Positions 21,956 to 33,516 of a DNA stretch of 64,000 nucleotides are shown here, in pieces. The translations under genes and the position numbers were made by a program. The notes under the pieces are model-generated. The model was not told the origin of the DNA. It did not search any database and saw only the letters and a program-made list of their open reading frames with translations. Source of the stretch: Rhyacophila brunnea (taxonomy: Eukaryota > Arthropoda > Insecta > Trichoptera > Rhyacophilidae); contig JAGYXB010000180.1 in assembly GCA_022495005.1 (NCBI GenBank), positions 62,001 to 126,000 on the forward strand. The letters run 5' to 3'. The number at the start of each line of letters is the position of its first letter. Positions within the stretch are counted from its first letter, which is position 1.

Positions 21956-22949
21956 GTATAAAAATAATTTCTTATTACGATAATACAAGTTTCGAAAGAA
22001 TATAACACTCTACAGCCATAATATTAATATAGTAGGATTAGTAGGTATAATTTAATCCGTAATGTTTTAAGAACCGCATTTTCATAGTTTTCAAACTTTA
22101 TTGTCAAAGATTAAACGACCTTTAGCTTCATATTTTTTGTCGAATTTAAGGGGCCCTTATAATTATTATTAAGTGTACCTACACGTAAATCCGTCAGGCC
22201 TGTTAATAACAGATAACATTCATAATTCAATATCGTACAACGTCTGGTGATATAAGTATCTCAACCTTGTGATGTCCACATGCTCCACCTGGCAGAGGAT
22301 ATGATAAAAGTTGCACTTAAATTCCACCGTCCCGATGGAAGCTAAGCAGAGTATCCAATAACGTAGATGCAATTTTCCATCACATCAAGCTTAAAAGCTC
22401 GTAAATTTTACGGTCCAAATCTTCCGGAATGCGCAAAAGTTTGCTACTTCTTAATGCAAAATGAATAAACAAACGGAAGCCTTCAGGAGTGGGTGATGAA
22501 GATGGGTTTCATCGGCGGAGCTTAACACTTTTACCGTCGGTTTCTAGGGCGTGCTAAATCAAAGATTATGATTATATGGAGGAATCGAATTGTTTTTTTT
22601 TAAAACTCATTTACATCAGAAATATAACTACATATTATGTAAATCTGAATTGTCAAATAAAAATAATGTTTTCTATTTTCGTAAACTACAAAAGTTTAAT
22701 TTTATATTTTGTATTGATTGTGTCCATTGACGTTCCTAGGTAATATGCCGTCCCGTTAAGCAGACTCAGAATGCTGTCTTTCATTTTTAGTTGCGAATTG
22801 TCTGCAAAGTCGCAAGGTATCTTATTATTTATTTGACAGAATTAGAGCATTTCCCTAAAACGTGGAGGTCTGTGGTTTAAAGACACATATGCGATAAATC
22901 TCTATACATCTACGCATACTATCTCGCCGAACTAAAAGCACTCTTTACA
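21956..22949. other. No gene recognised
   Basis: AT-rich with a GC-balanced piece at 22250-22560 without a usable open frame. Confidence 0.4.
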
Positions 22950-23270
22950 AGACACCTGTAAAGCCAGTGCTCACCTACACATCGGAAACCTGGACCAATT
23001 GACTCTGCAAAATGAACATATTTGAAAGAAAAATTCTCCGCCGTATATATGGACCGATCAGGGACAGCACCAATTGGAGGAGAAGATGCCTATAATGCTG
23101 AGTTCTACGGGCTGTACGAAGATAACAGCGCAGTTAAATCAATTAAGATTGGGAGACTGCGATGGCTAGGTCATGTGCACCGTATGAATGACAATGAACC
23201 GGCAAAGAGAGTCATGTCCAGCAATTCAATAGGGCGTATAAGAAGAGGGAGGCCAAAGATTCGCTGAAAT
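22950..23270 (+). pseudogene. LINE reverse-transcriptase C-terminal fragment
   Basis: Across several frames it encodes PVLTYTSETWTN, FERKILRRIYGPIRDSTNW, AEFYGLYEDNSAVKSIKIGR, LRWLGHVHRMNDNEPAKRV and RRGRPKIRW. This order (YGCETW-like, RKILR.I.GP, LRWLGH..RM, GRP..RW) is the conserved C-terminal domain of RTE/jockey-like LINE polyproteins. At least two frameshifts and a stop are present. Confidence 0.75.
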
Positions 23271-23291
23271 TGAATGAATTCAATGAAACGT

Positions 23292-23680
23292 CTACATCGT
23301 CTGCTTTATAAAAAAAAATGCCAGGGATTCTTGGAGGCATCGCCAACATTGGACTTGATCAGTGTATGACGTATGTAGTGTGCCGCGATGGAATTCTGTG
23401 AATATGTCTGTATTGTTTTTGTACACTATATTTAAAATTTTCGGGTTAATTTGTTGTCCAGACGTAGACGATTCCCAAAAAAAAAATGTCAGGAAGTGCA
23501 GGAGATAGCTGAAAACCTCTGCGTCACTTTCCAAATATTTTCTATAATTTAATTATCACGTGTTATAAAGTTTGGTGGATCTACGTGGCAGAAAATAATT
23601 AGGAACCGAAAAGAGTGGAGAAAGCTAGGGGAGGCCTTCATCCGATAGTGGATCGACCCCAGTTGATGATGATATAAATA
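23292..23680 (+). mobile_element. LINE 3' part and tail
   Basis: 23585-23665 encodes WQKIIRNRKEWRKLGEAFI, a stop and WIDPS, then a GATGATGAT tail, the same 3' end as at 53280-53370. The 300 bases between this and the fragment ending at 23270 contain no clear LINE coding sequence, so the two pieces may be different insertions. Confidence 0.5.
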
Positions 23681-24979
23681 TATTCATATTAAAATAGGTA
23701 ATGTACTTTTATTAGATTTATATTTAGTGCCACGAAACAAAATACTCTTCCCCAGTGTGTGTTAGTTAAAAAAGTTTTTCAGACACTGGCCTCAAATGGC
23801 ATTTTTTATCTTCTTCAATAATTCACGTAAAGCTGAGTAAAACTTTCCTATCGCCGATATCCAAGTTATATAGAAAGAATCGTCATACCTACTATCAATT
23901 CATATACATATTATGGTATATGTGTATTTATTCCATTTTGTTAAGCAAATAAATCAATAAAAATATTTCAAAATAATATTATCCTTCAGCCATTGTTTGA
24001 AAATACTTTCCCGGCGGCAATGAAGCCATGATATGTCCAGTTCCGTTTTCCCAATCCCAGATTCAAACAGACATTACAGACCATAGCCAATATATCCTCG
24101 TCAGGTACACTTGGAATTTAATACGTCAAGTTTTAACGGCCTCAAAACTTGCAGCCAGCTACGGAGGACGTGCCGCGCCGCGCCGGGGAGTAACGGCGTA
24201 ACGGCGAAGCGTCGGGACGCCGTTTAACGACGCCATCTAACGACTCGAATACGTAACGACAAGCTGAGACGATTTCCCGTATAGGTTCCTTAAGAAACTA
24301 ACATCCAGTCCGCACAGCGAATTTCAGCTTGTATAGATGGATTTCTTATCGTCTATAGAAAGTGTTTTACGGAAGGCATTTAAGTTGTAAATTACTATTG
24401 AAAGTCTCACGTTTTACAGGAGTTTTGTTCATGTTTTGGATAAAAATAAAGAAGTTTTAGTTACTAATTATTTAAACATCTAATAAATAGAAAACGAGTA
24501 ACCTACGGGTAAATATTTAAAACAACAAGCATTTTGGAATGTCATTTACCAGAGTACACATTTAAATTTTAAATTTCACATTAGAAATTACTTCTCTGGG
24601 CACTCCTGAAAGAACTGGAGGAACCTTGAGATTTCCTACATGCTGAAGAGTGGGCATTCAGTATTATTATTTATACTGCAAAGTTTCGATCGATATACAA
24701 TATTCTGACTGTCACACATAGTGCTTTATGCGTGTGAAACATGAAGCATGGTGGGGATACCGGAAAAGGGTATCTAAGATTTTGAACACAATAATTTATT
24801 CGAAGATTACTTAAGCCAGTTGATAAATCAAAAATAGTGTATCTATACTCACACTGAATAATTTAAACTCAATATTGTTAATATCTTAAGAGCACAATAC
24901 TTAGAGTAGGTTAAGTTGTTAGATGAAATGGATTTAGAGATTTATATAAGGTTTATGAAGCAACCCTGAGGCATTCTTG
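23681..24979. other. No gene recognised; CpG-rich island at 24160-24260
   Basis: 24160-24260 is strikingly GC- and CpG-rich (GTGCCGCGCCGCGCCGGGG, GGCGAAGCGTCGGGACGCCG) within AT-rich surroundings. No open frame or splice signal was connected with it. Confidence 0.45.
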
Positions 24980-25525
24980 GAGAAAATGAGGAAATTAAGG
25001 AAGGAATACTTGAGACTCCTTTACTTGAGGTTGTATGGATACTATCCGTGGCTTTATCCAACTGACTTTCTCTTAGGCATGTTTACATACCGCAGTCTGA
25101 AATTTACAAGAAATATTTATTTAGCTACGTATTTTTTCGACTTATACGAGGTATAAATGAGAACTCTGCCATTCTGGGCAGTGTTGACCTGTGTGTCCCT
25201 GATCTTAGAAATAGAGAACATCAGTCGTTTGTTCTCCCAAGGTGCACCTGCCACTGGTACCTAATGCCAATTGGGAGGGCGATAACTATGCGATATATTC
25301 CACCTACGTGAGAATGAGTTTAGGTGGACGTTGTTTTATGAATTCTTACAATAGGGTCTGCTTAACTCATCCGGTGTACTTCCTTGTACCTATCTAATTT
25401 ATCTACTGATCCATCTCTTTTTTTTATGTAATACTGTTTTATATTTCTTTGTTTCTAAATGTCATGTTGCGAACCTCTTAAACTTATAATTTGTAATGTC
25501 CACAATATGTTAAAAAAAAAAAAAA
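24980..25525 (+). mobile_element. Jockey/CR1-type LINE 3' end, family I (best plus copy)
   Basis: Encodes EKMRKLRKEYLRLLYLRLYG, YYPWLYPTDFLLGMFTYRSL and ATYFFDLYEV in frame, then PFWAVLTCVSL and RTNLPLV-like remains broken by indels, followed by a 3' UTR ending CCACAATATGTTAAAAAAA. This is the end of the pol protein of a jockey/CR1-type LINE; everything 5' of it is missing, as is usual for 5'-truncated insertions. Confidence 0.7.
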
Positions 25526-25919
25526 TTCAAATTAAATTGAAATAAATTGAAATACACGATAATACAAAGGGGAATACATAAAGGCTTGGTATGACTGACT
25601 GGAGGGATTGACGCCTGGTTGGCGATTATGCAATCGTTCAAAGACTTGATTAGATTGTAATGCCAGCAAGTAAGCAATACAATTAATAATAACTCAGGAA
25701 GTCACTAATTCTTTACTTTTTTTTCAAGAAATCTCTAACCGAGCTGCCATCATTTGCTCTTCCTTGGCAATGAGAAAAAATGGTGATGGATATATTCTAA
25801 TTCACTAATATGATAAGAAATACGATAAACATGATATCAAATTTAGAATTTCAATTGACTACAAACCCAGGATGGGTTACAAGTGTTGCCAAGCACAATT
25901 TTTAGATGGGTACATAGCA

Positions 25920-26620
25920 TCGGCCCCACACCAACAACCGCAAGGCCGACTATACTCAGGCCGGTGCACTGAATAGCGAGTTACGATGGTGGTTATTGAT
26001 TAACTTCCTGTTCGCAATACATAAAGATTTTCGATTGAATATTTCGTTCAAATTAATTAATGTATTACCACTTTACAACAATAATAATTTTATATAAACA
26101 GTTTACCTGTTTACCATATTGCCAATTACCAATTACCTACGTGGTCGCAGCCATGATTTATTCTGGATCGGAACCGTTTCCGCGTGCCAAGCCTATCAGG
26201 CACCATTAGCGACACGTGCAAGATTAGTAAATGCGCTCCCTAAATACATAGACATTTTCAGTGCATTGCATTTTAATTTTGAAACTTTATTTTTCTGTAT
26301 AAAATTGTATGTTTTTTGTTTTTAAAATTTTATTTTTCTGTATTAAATTGTACTTAAGTATGTTTTGATTTAATTTGTTTTTCTGTTATTATTGTTATTA
26401 TATTTTATATTGTAATATTTGTTATAATGTAAATCTCATGTTGTGTACGTCTTGAATTTAGATTTGTCATGTCCACAATGTTTTGTATTCTTAAATAAAT
26501 AAATAAATATTGCATTCTAAGAATAAGTAATTAGCCCTACGATCGAGATTTGCAGCTTTGTACACCGGCCTGAATATAATCGACATTGCAACAACCCATA
26601 TTAGACTGGTTGCACGGCCC
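25920..26620. repeat. Element with inverted ends surrounding a LINE 3' end
   Basis: Left end AACAACCGCAAGGCCGACTA with CTCAGGCCGGTGCACTG mirrors the right end near 26555-26605 (CACCGGCCTGAATATAATCG, CATTGCAACAACC). The LINE fragment at 26110-26520 lies between. No superfamily assigned. Confidence 0.45.
26110..26520 (+). mobile_element. LINE 3' end, family II (plus copy)
   Basis: Encodes NYLRGRSHDLFWIGTVSACQ and AYQAPLATRARLVNALPKYI, then a T-rich 3' UTR with CATGTTGTGTACGTCTTGAA and a (TAAA)n tail at 26497-26510. Collinear with the minus copy at 20566-21030. 5'-truncated. Confidence 0.7.
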
Positions 26621-26847
26621 GTACTCAATCATGCGATGCACTGTCTTGCCCACCAAAGTCGTTAAATTGAAACATGGCGTGAGATACCGGCTGCATAGAA
26701 ATTATGCTCGCCTTCGTTACCAGCCTGCATCCTGAACCATATGTAGACAACATTAGCCTTAGTATAAAATGAAGAAGGAAGTAGAGATGTAATATTGAAA
26801 GAAATAAATTTTAGATATTCATAGACGTACATCTTCTCTTCTTGGTC

Positions 26848-26940
26848 GTGCACTCATGGCTGATGATCGTGACCACATTTAAATTTCGCCATCCTTTGAG
26901 CGACCAAGACTTTCCATCCTTCTCGATCTTCCGACGTACA
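26848..26940 (-). pseudogene. BovB/RTE-like LINE extreme C-terminus
   Basis: Reverse complement of 46549-46625: the minus strand encodes the EDREGWKVLVAQR-like end followed by the ...HDHEP-type tail, with small indels. Nothing further upstream on the minus strand belongs to the element. Confidence 0.65.
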
Positions 26941-28716
26941 TAGTGTATCAAAAATTCCGTGCTATTATTGCATTGTAATAAATTCAAAATACATTACTTA
27001 TGTCATGATTACTAAAAATAAAAATAAAGCCATTAAAGTCATAGTTTCACTTATTATATCAATGGGTTAATTAGACTAGTTTAAATGAGAAGATTTTGTT
27101 ACTTAATATACGTATAATGTATATTATAATCTATTGGTTATTTAAATCCTTCCACAGAATGACGCCGGAGCGCTGCTTAGTTGTGATCCTCCTATAGACT
27201 TAATAAAAGATTTAATGCCCCGATGCTTATGAACAGTTTAAGATGCAACGTTGCATAATTAATTAAGGCATCCAAGATCGGCAGACATCTTAGTATTAAA
27301 ACCAACCACATGGCGGCGCTGAAAACGTAAATCCTAATCAAACACCAACTTAATGGCGTTCAGGCATAACGATTTAATCGCCCTCTCGCATTTATTATAA
27401 GTTATAACGAAGCGACTCCAATCAGAGCAGTTATACAGATTTTAATTCTTTATCTTCGCATGCTCAAGAAGTCGTTTGCAATATTATGTTAGGTTATGGC
27501 TGATTAGAGATATTGATTCATAGCTTGGTGGGTTCAAATGAATATTAAACTAGTCAGGATAAATGAGTCACTTACATGTGGAGATAAGTAAGTATTCGCG
27601 TCAATTATATTTAATGTCTCATTCTGATTGATTGGGTCATTTGAGTCACAAAGAACTATTAGCGCCTGTACACGTGCATGGATTTACTTGCACCAATAGT
27701 GTGTATTTTAAATTATCGCGTTAATAACTATTTACACATAAAAGTGTTGAAATCTTATTTTTCATGAGTAAGCGAGACGCGATGTTGTCATTGTATGGTA
27801 CTATTTGACAAGTCATGAAAATAGGTTAACCTCAAAATGAGTCTGCGCGATGTAAGTAGTTCATTTTTTTACCGGCAGGTTCGCTACTATCGTTATACTG
27901 CGCATGAAGATTCAGAAGCTTCTGAACTTTTTTGAGACATGCATGCAAACTTACAATTTGCACGATAATATTTACGTGTTTACACGTGAATTTTTATGTT
28001 ATAACCGCGATAATACGTACTGTCAGCAGAAAATCCACGCATATGTAGACAGGTATTACGTTAGCTCGATGGAAACGTAGCTTTGTAGCCATGACGTCAT
28101 GAGTCAGCCGTGCCGAATGTGGAGAAGAAGATTATCTCCGACTGACTTACGGCAGCCTCTGACTCGTATGTCTCAAGTCAGACGTACACGAACGATACAT
28201 CTTTAATTCACACACTAGTAAGTATTCACATATCTAATTTCAATTCTATGCCTGGAATAGATCAAAATACACAAGTCAGCATACAATTTACACGATGGTT
28301 TGATAACGTTGTAAATGCTACACAATTGCACATACGTGGTGATTACTACATCCACAGCTGCTATCAAGTAAATATAATTTGGAAAGTCCACATCGTACGA
28401 ATTTGTATATCTTAAGCACGTGTAGTTACTTTCAATGAAACAGTAAAAACATATCCCACAGGCATTGGTGCATTTGTTCTTGTATTGTATCTTGCATATA
28501 CCTGGCGGAATACAAACTATAATATGGTAAATATATACACATTTTTTCATCAAACAAAAGTTTGCGAATAGTTTTTATAGAACTATTATACGGTTTTTAT
28601 ACACTGTTTATTTGTTTACGGACTTGTGATTCTTGGTCTGGACAGTCAGGACTATTTTAGTTTACCTGATTTAGTACTTACCTACAAGTTTTTAAGCAAT
28701 AAAGAAGATTTATTTA
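26941..28716. other. No gene recognised; paired bZIP-type sites at 28092-28106
   Basis: TGACGTCA (28092-28099) abuts TGAGTCA (28100-28106), a CRE-like and an AP-1-like site back to back. 27140-27480 is GC-balanced without an open frame. The minus-strand 112-codon frame at 28215-28553 is cysteine- and tyrosine-rich and AT-driven; no family resemblance. Confidence 0.4.
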
Positions 28717-29064
28717 ATGCAATCATTTTTTTACGAATTATCTGCTCGAAGTTTATCCAACTGGGTTTTATATTATAGAATTCCATTATCACAATATAAC
28801 TCTACGCCGAACAGTAAGAACTTAATGCAAAAAATAGGTGGATATAGTCACATAGTGAGTGTTGCAAGTAATGAAAATTTAATTTATCTATTGAATAATA
28901 TAAAATCGGATGATTCCGCGACAACCGAAAAGAATTTATTCGTTAAAACTGGTTTTGGACAGATTAAACTTTGGGACAGTTTTTATGAACTTATGCATGG
29001 GGGACACTTCATTTATATGATTTCGTACGCACATAAAAAACGGGATTATATTTCAATGCAATAG
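28717..29064 (+). CDS. Orphan ORF, 115 codons, unknown
   Basis: The frame starts ATG at 28717 and reads MQSFFYELSARSLSNWVLYY, ..., FVKTGFGQIKLWDSFYELM, ... to a stop at 29064; an AATAAA lies at about 29150, 85 bases after the stop. The composition is protein-like (mixed D/E/K, S, N, several W) and not a simple AT-driven translation, and no repeat copy of it occurs elsewhere in the window. No signal peptide or membrane segment is obvious. It could be a single-exon gene, a last exon, or chance. Product not recognised. Confidence 0.3.
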   Translation: MQSFFYELSARSLSNWVLYYRIPLSQYNSTPNSKNLMQKIGGYSHIVSVASNENLIYLLNNIKSDDSATTEKNLFVKTGFGQIKLWDSFYELMHGGHFIYMISYAHKKRDYISMQ

Positions 29065-29461
29065 TAATAAAAAATCACTACCCTAGTTCCAACTGATTGT
29101 GCGTGCGATTTATTTATTTTAAATTAATCTAGTGTGAATATTGAATCTAAATAAAATATATGTAATGTTTTATATTATAATATAGTGCGGAAAAAGATTC
29201 CAGTCGATTGAAAAAATATAACAATGAATTATAACAAGGCATAGAAAGACGAATGCTACAGACATGTTTGACAAGTACTGATTGCAGTTAAAACATCATT
29301 GCTTCCTTACCAGTGACGTCCCCAAGGAAAGTGCCACCCTTAATCAAACTTATTATCCACCACACAGTAAATATAAATAATCATAAAAATATTATAGGAG
29401 AAAATGATAAAGTGCAAACGACGATATGTCTGTAAATCTGTGCAAATAATTGGCATAAAAT
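29065..29461. other. No gene recognised
   Basis: Holds the possible polyadenylation signal for the preceding frame near 29150; otherwise featureless. Confidence 0.4.
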
Positions 29462-29462
29462 A

Positions 29463-29481
29463 GGGATGGCGAACCTCTTTT
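29463..29481 (+). mobile_element. hAT terminus cut off by a TTAA MITE
   Basis: GGGATGGCGAACCTCTTTT matches the hAT end seen at 10392 (CAGGGGTGGCGAACC). It breaks off exactly at the TTAA of the next element and no continuation was found on the other side. Confidence 0.45.
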
Positions 29482-29858
29482 TTAAGGGTATAGCCTCAGC
29501 TGGGGCACGGTCTAAAATGATCGTGACTACGCGATGCGAAGATTGTGCAAACGACGCCTGCCGAACGAAATATAATTTGTCTTATGAATCCAACATGCGT
29601 CCATTTAATGTTCTGTTTATTGTTCTATTAGTAACAATAATGGTATATTCATTGACATGTTTTCTTTTTCAAGTAAGTGAGTAATGTTTTTTAGTCATCT
29701 TTACACGATTTAAAAATTAATTCCCCCGTCGCCATCACAAAACAAATTTACGTGTTCACAGCTCGACTTTCGCTCTCCGATTGCTAGCCAGTCCGAAATT
29801 TCGTCGCACCTTTAGTTGAAAATTATTTGCCGCTTCACTGAAGTACTTACCGTCTTAA
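29482..29858 (+). mobile_element. TTAA-flanked MITE, copy 3
   Basis: Element 29486-29854 with TTAA on both sides (29482-29485, 29855-29858). Starts GGGTATAGCCTCAGCTG and ends CACTGAAGTACTTACCGTC. Collinear with the other four copies. Confidence 0.75.
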
Positions 29859-30769
29859 TGGTAAATTAATAACTATTGTCTTGAAATCTGTTCGGACGAC
29901 AATAAAACAAGTAAATATTGCCAGATAAAAGTAAATATTAAAACAATTATAATTGACAATTTTTGATTCCATATTTAAATTCTATATCTATTTAAAAAAT
30001 ACTTTCGCATGGACATTGCCCATGTGTCAGACTAAAATGTCCTGTTGTAATAGATTTGTCTTCAGGCAAAATATATATGGCTTTATCAAATCAAATTATA
30101 ATCCAGAAAACGTTCCAATGTTGATATAAATCGGTGAAAGTTACTAGAGTGAAAATATACTGTCATGCAATGTAAAATCAAAAAAAAAGTCATTATAATA
30201 TAATCATCAAAAATATATTTTTAATCGAAGTGTTAATAAAATACCTCGTAGTTAAGTTTTGTTAGGTAATTAATTATTAACTGACGGAATGTCGTAAAAC
30301 AATATAACTTAGGTATTTATTTACTGATCTTACTGCAAAGTTGTAAACAAGGAAAACATTTTCTCACTGGCAATTTCAAATACTTTATAGGTTTACAGAG
30401 TTTTTCATCTGTGGCAACAATATTGCGAACATACAATATAAATCCATTATCACTTTCAACATCTGTAATCGATCGTGGATTGGTTACATAACATTCATGT
30501 GGTGATTTATTATTCAACCATTTTATAATAAAATACATAGTACACTAACAAAGCGTTACGAAATATAGATATTTTTAAAAAATTGGTTCTTGACCGCCTC
30601 ATGAAGAGATTTTATACCTATACATGGCCCCCACAAAAGGGGGGCTGACAGGCCCCTAGCCTGGGGGCCGGGGTTTAGAGGGGCTCGGCGTGGCAGGTTA
30701 ACCAGTCAAGTGAGATAAACACACACCACAAATTTACTCTGATAGTTAAAAAAAAATTCACCTGCGACG
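29859..30769. other. No confirmed gene; GC-rich stretch at 30630-30710
   Basis: A 73-codon minus-strand frame (30317-30538) begins MYFIIKWLNNKSPHECYVTN and has five cysteines; its composition is protein-like but no family could be named. 30630-30710 contains GGGGGCTGACAGGCCCCTAG, a GC-rich run with inverted CCCC/GGGG pieces of unknown nature. Confidence 0.35.
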
Positions 30770-31390
30770 CTATTTCACTTAAGATAAAGCCTTTTTTAAA
30801 GAGGCACCTAGCGGAATAAACGAAGCTTACAATTTGAGACATTTACAATTTCAACTCTATTAATTAGTAAATATTATGTATCTGAAAACATTAAAAAGAA
30901 TTTTTTTATTATAGGTAAGTCAAAGATAAACCAATAATTTAAGAAATATGTTATATAATGTGAATTATGTTTACGTCCCCATCTTATTATAACATATAAG
31001 TATATTATGGTCATATGTATTATTAAAATTTAGTTTAAGTTTTCAATTATTTCTCGTACAGATTTTTGACTAATTCATTGTTTTAATATTTTTATATTAA
31101 TTTTAAAAAACATCGATTTTTATAAAAATATTAATGTGTATATCTTGAAAAACTTTTAATTTAAATCAATTTTTATTTTAGGTATGGTCCCAATATTAAA
31201 AAGCTCGATTTGATATAAAAAAAGGATTTCAAGTTATACACTTTTATATTTTTATAAAAATCGATGTTTTTTAAAATAAATAATATACAACATATTAAAA
31301 CGATGAATTAGTCAAAAAATAGAAACTATTGATAAAAATAATGATGCATAAATGTGTCTACATAAATTATAAATACCTACCTTAAATAGA
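30770..31390. repeat. Inverted-repeat element related to 6930-7150 and 7825-7940
   Basis: 31067-31320 is a palindrome with ~110-bp arms: GACTAATTCATTGTTTTAAT and AAAACATCGATTTTTATAAA on the left, the same in reverse on the right, around a loop with GGTCCCAATATTAAAAAGC. 30770-30870 matches 7825-7940 in reverse orientation. No coding sequence. Confidence 0.65.
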
Positions 31391-31798
31391 ATGTTTCAAA
31401 AAACAATCCCGTAAAATATCTATGCTCACACAAAATTTCAAACTTCTAAACCTATAAATAAATGCGTTATCGTTCTTCAAACAAAACAGCCAACTGCAGG
31501 TGCCAAATCTACAATATCGTAAATGGAAACACTCCGCTCTTTATATAATTTTTCTTTATATATAAAAGGGAAGCAAAAATAGTGTAATAATTTATAATGC
31601 AACTTATTTGAAAAAAAAAAATCCAAGTGTATTTTTGGAATTGTTCGATAGTTAAATTATTATGTTTTTTCTCCTTCCTGAACAATTTGCCAAAATGAAG
31701 ATAGCCGGTTTGCAGATTAAGAAATCGAAATGGAATTCTGCTAAGAAAATTTTGATTAAATTAATGAAACGTATCTTCAGCGAGTAAAAAACAAATAA

Positions 31799-32233
31799 TT
31801 ACAAGAATTTACGTTTTTAAATTTTCTGTTGAATCATATAAACTTGACTTGACTAGCTTAAACGATCAAAAAAAATTGTACTTTATAGAAATACTGAATA
31901 AATATACTGAAATGTCATTTTGACACTTCATATTGATTTCCATAGTAACGCACGTATATATTAATATTAATAATTTAGTCGCTAGGACACACTTAGCAAC
32001 CGATAATAGTTTTACTACAACTATTCGTACAAAACAGAATTAACTGAAAATGAAATCAATTCTACTTAAAGATGGCTAAAAGTATTAAAAAATGCATTGG
32101 CATCGTGTTCTGATATACCTACCTATTCTAAAAGTGTCAAATGTCTAGCTAGTCGGGAAGTTAGTTAAAAATCGATTGCAAGATTTGTACTGGATAAACA
32201 ACCACCGGATAAATAAGAATACGACCTAATAAA
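31799..32233 (+). repeat. Repeat family G, copy 2
   Basis: Collinear with copy 1 but lacks the 22-base ATAAAAAGAACTTTTTATA piece near the start. Uninterrupted across the 17833-18081 insertion site. Confidence 0.7.
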
Positions 32234-33063
32234 AACGTTGTAAAAAATACACGAATCAAAAAGCTGCCAAGGTTTCAAACTTCGAACAAGCTTTCCCAAG
32301 TTTTAAATATCTGCTATAAAACGACTGTAGGAACTTTTAATGATATAAAGTCAAACTTGATCATACATACTAACGCCCATCACCAACGGAATAAGCTGGC
32401 TTCTTTCAGTCGACTTCCTTTTGAATTTGCTTTATGGTCCATAAAACAAGAAAAGTGCAGCAATAATTTGTTTCTCATTATTTCTGTCCACCTCGCAACG
32501 AACGTATGAAAATACAAACAATAATAATATTATATTATGTGTGTATGCATCTGAGTGTCGTCATTAAAAATTCATAGTTCCTTATTATAACAAGTTTTCT
32601 TTGTGCACCGCCTGGATTTAGTGTTAAACTTAGGGTGACCGGCCGCTTTCGATTATCATGCTAACCGGTTAACCGCGCGTTTTTTAACTAACCGAAAATC
32701 GGTTAATTTTACTCTATGTAGTCTTTGAAGACCTGGCAAGACTATATTATGCTGTAGCCCGTATTGAAAACAGTCTAAAAGTCTTAAGGCGTAACTACAT
32801 TGGCAGACGCGCAGATCCAACGAGATCCAACGATCTACGCCGACCGTCGTGACGAACGCCTTTACACTATAAGCAATTACACGCAACGATTCGATCGCGT
32901 TGGCCCTTGCTTTTGATTGGTTTAAAATAAACATAGTGTTGCAATTATTAAAAATATAAATTGACCGAAAACTATTTCTTTGTTAGATTGGTGGCTACAC
33001 TAAACAGTTTCCCCTCGCAATTTTACGTCAAAACTCAGCTGTCAAACCTAAACTCGCAAGCGG
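32234..33063. other. No gene recognised
   Basis: 32785-32900 is GC-balanced and contains the direct repeat GATCCAACGAGATCCAACGA; it may be the end of an unrecognised MITE. No splice or coding support. Confidence 0.35.
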
Positions 33064-33213
33064 GTGGTAGCTTCGGATATTTTCGTATGTTCTCGGCAAT
33101 CTTCGCTTAAATCTTTGGAAATCGTGGCAGACGATCGGCTGCTTCTACAAGCTGAGGAAAATGGTATTGAATTTTCCAGGTTCTGGAGCGACACCTTGAA
33201 GTTATTGAAGACC
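33064..33213 (+). other. Coding-like fragment ending at a MITE
   Basis: The frame reads MVASDIFVCSRQSSLKSLEI, VADDRLLLQAEENGIEFSRF, WSDTLKLLK and then runs into the inverted-repeat element at 33213. The charged, mixed composition looks like a real protein, but it is not recognised. It could be a gene piece interrupted by the MITE or part of a larger transposon. Confidence 0.25.
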
Positions 33214-33516
33214 TGCGTATCTATTCTATGTACAAGACTGCTAACGGCCGCTATCGGTGGTTATCGAGGGTAGTTTATCATATGTTTGTATTGAGGTATT
33301 TTAATTGTTACAATAAGTTAACCGTCTAAACAGTAAAAACTGTATATCTCGCTTTAAAAGTTAGCACAGCCAAGAGAGGTACTGTTAAAACATAATATTT
33401 ATTTTGACAATTAAAAATAACTTGATCAATTTAAAATATATGAACCCTACTAGCTACCTACGAGCTACCCTCGATAGCCGCCGATAGCAGTATTGTCTAT
33501 AGAATAGATGCGCTGG
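33213..33516. mobile_element. TIR element, GTCTATTCTATA family, copy 1
   Basis: Arms of ~55 bp: GCGTATCTATTCTATG, GCTATCGGTGGTTATCGAGG on the left and the complement CCTCGATAGCCGCCGATAGC, AGAATAGATGCGC on the right. The same termini occur at 57070-57397. No coding sequence; superfamily not assigned. Confidence 0.7.

Noticed and set aside
28215..28553. 112-codon minus-strand gene
   Set aside because: Rich in Tyr, Ile and Cys as expected from AT-rich DNA read in frame by chance; no recognisable family.
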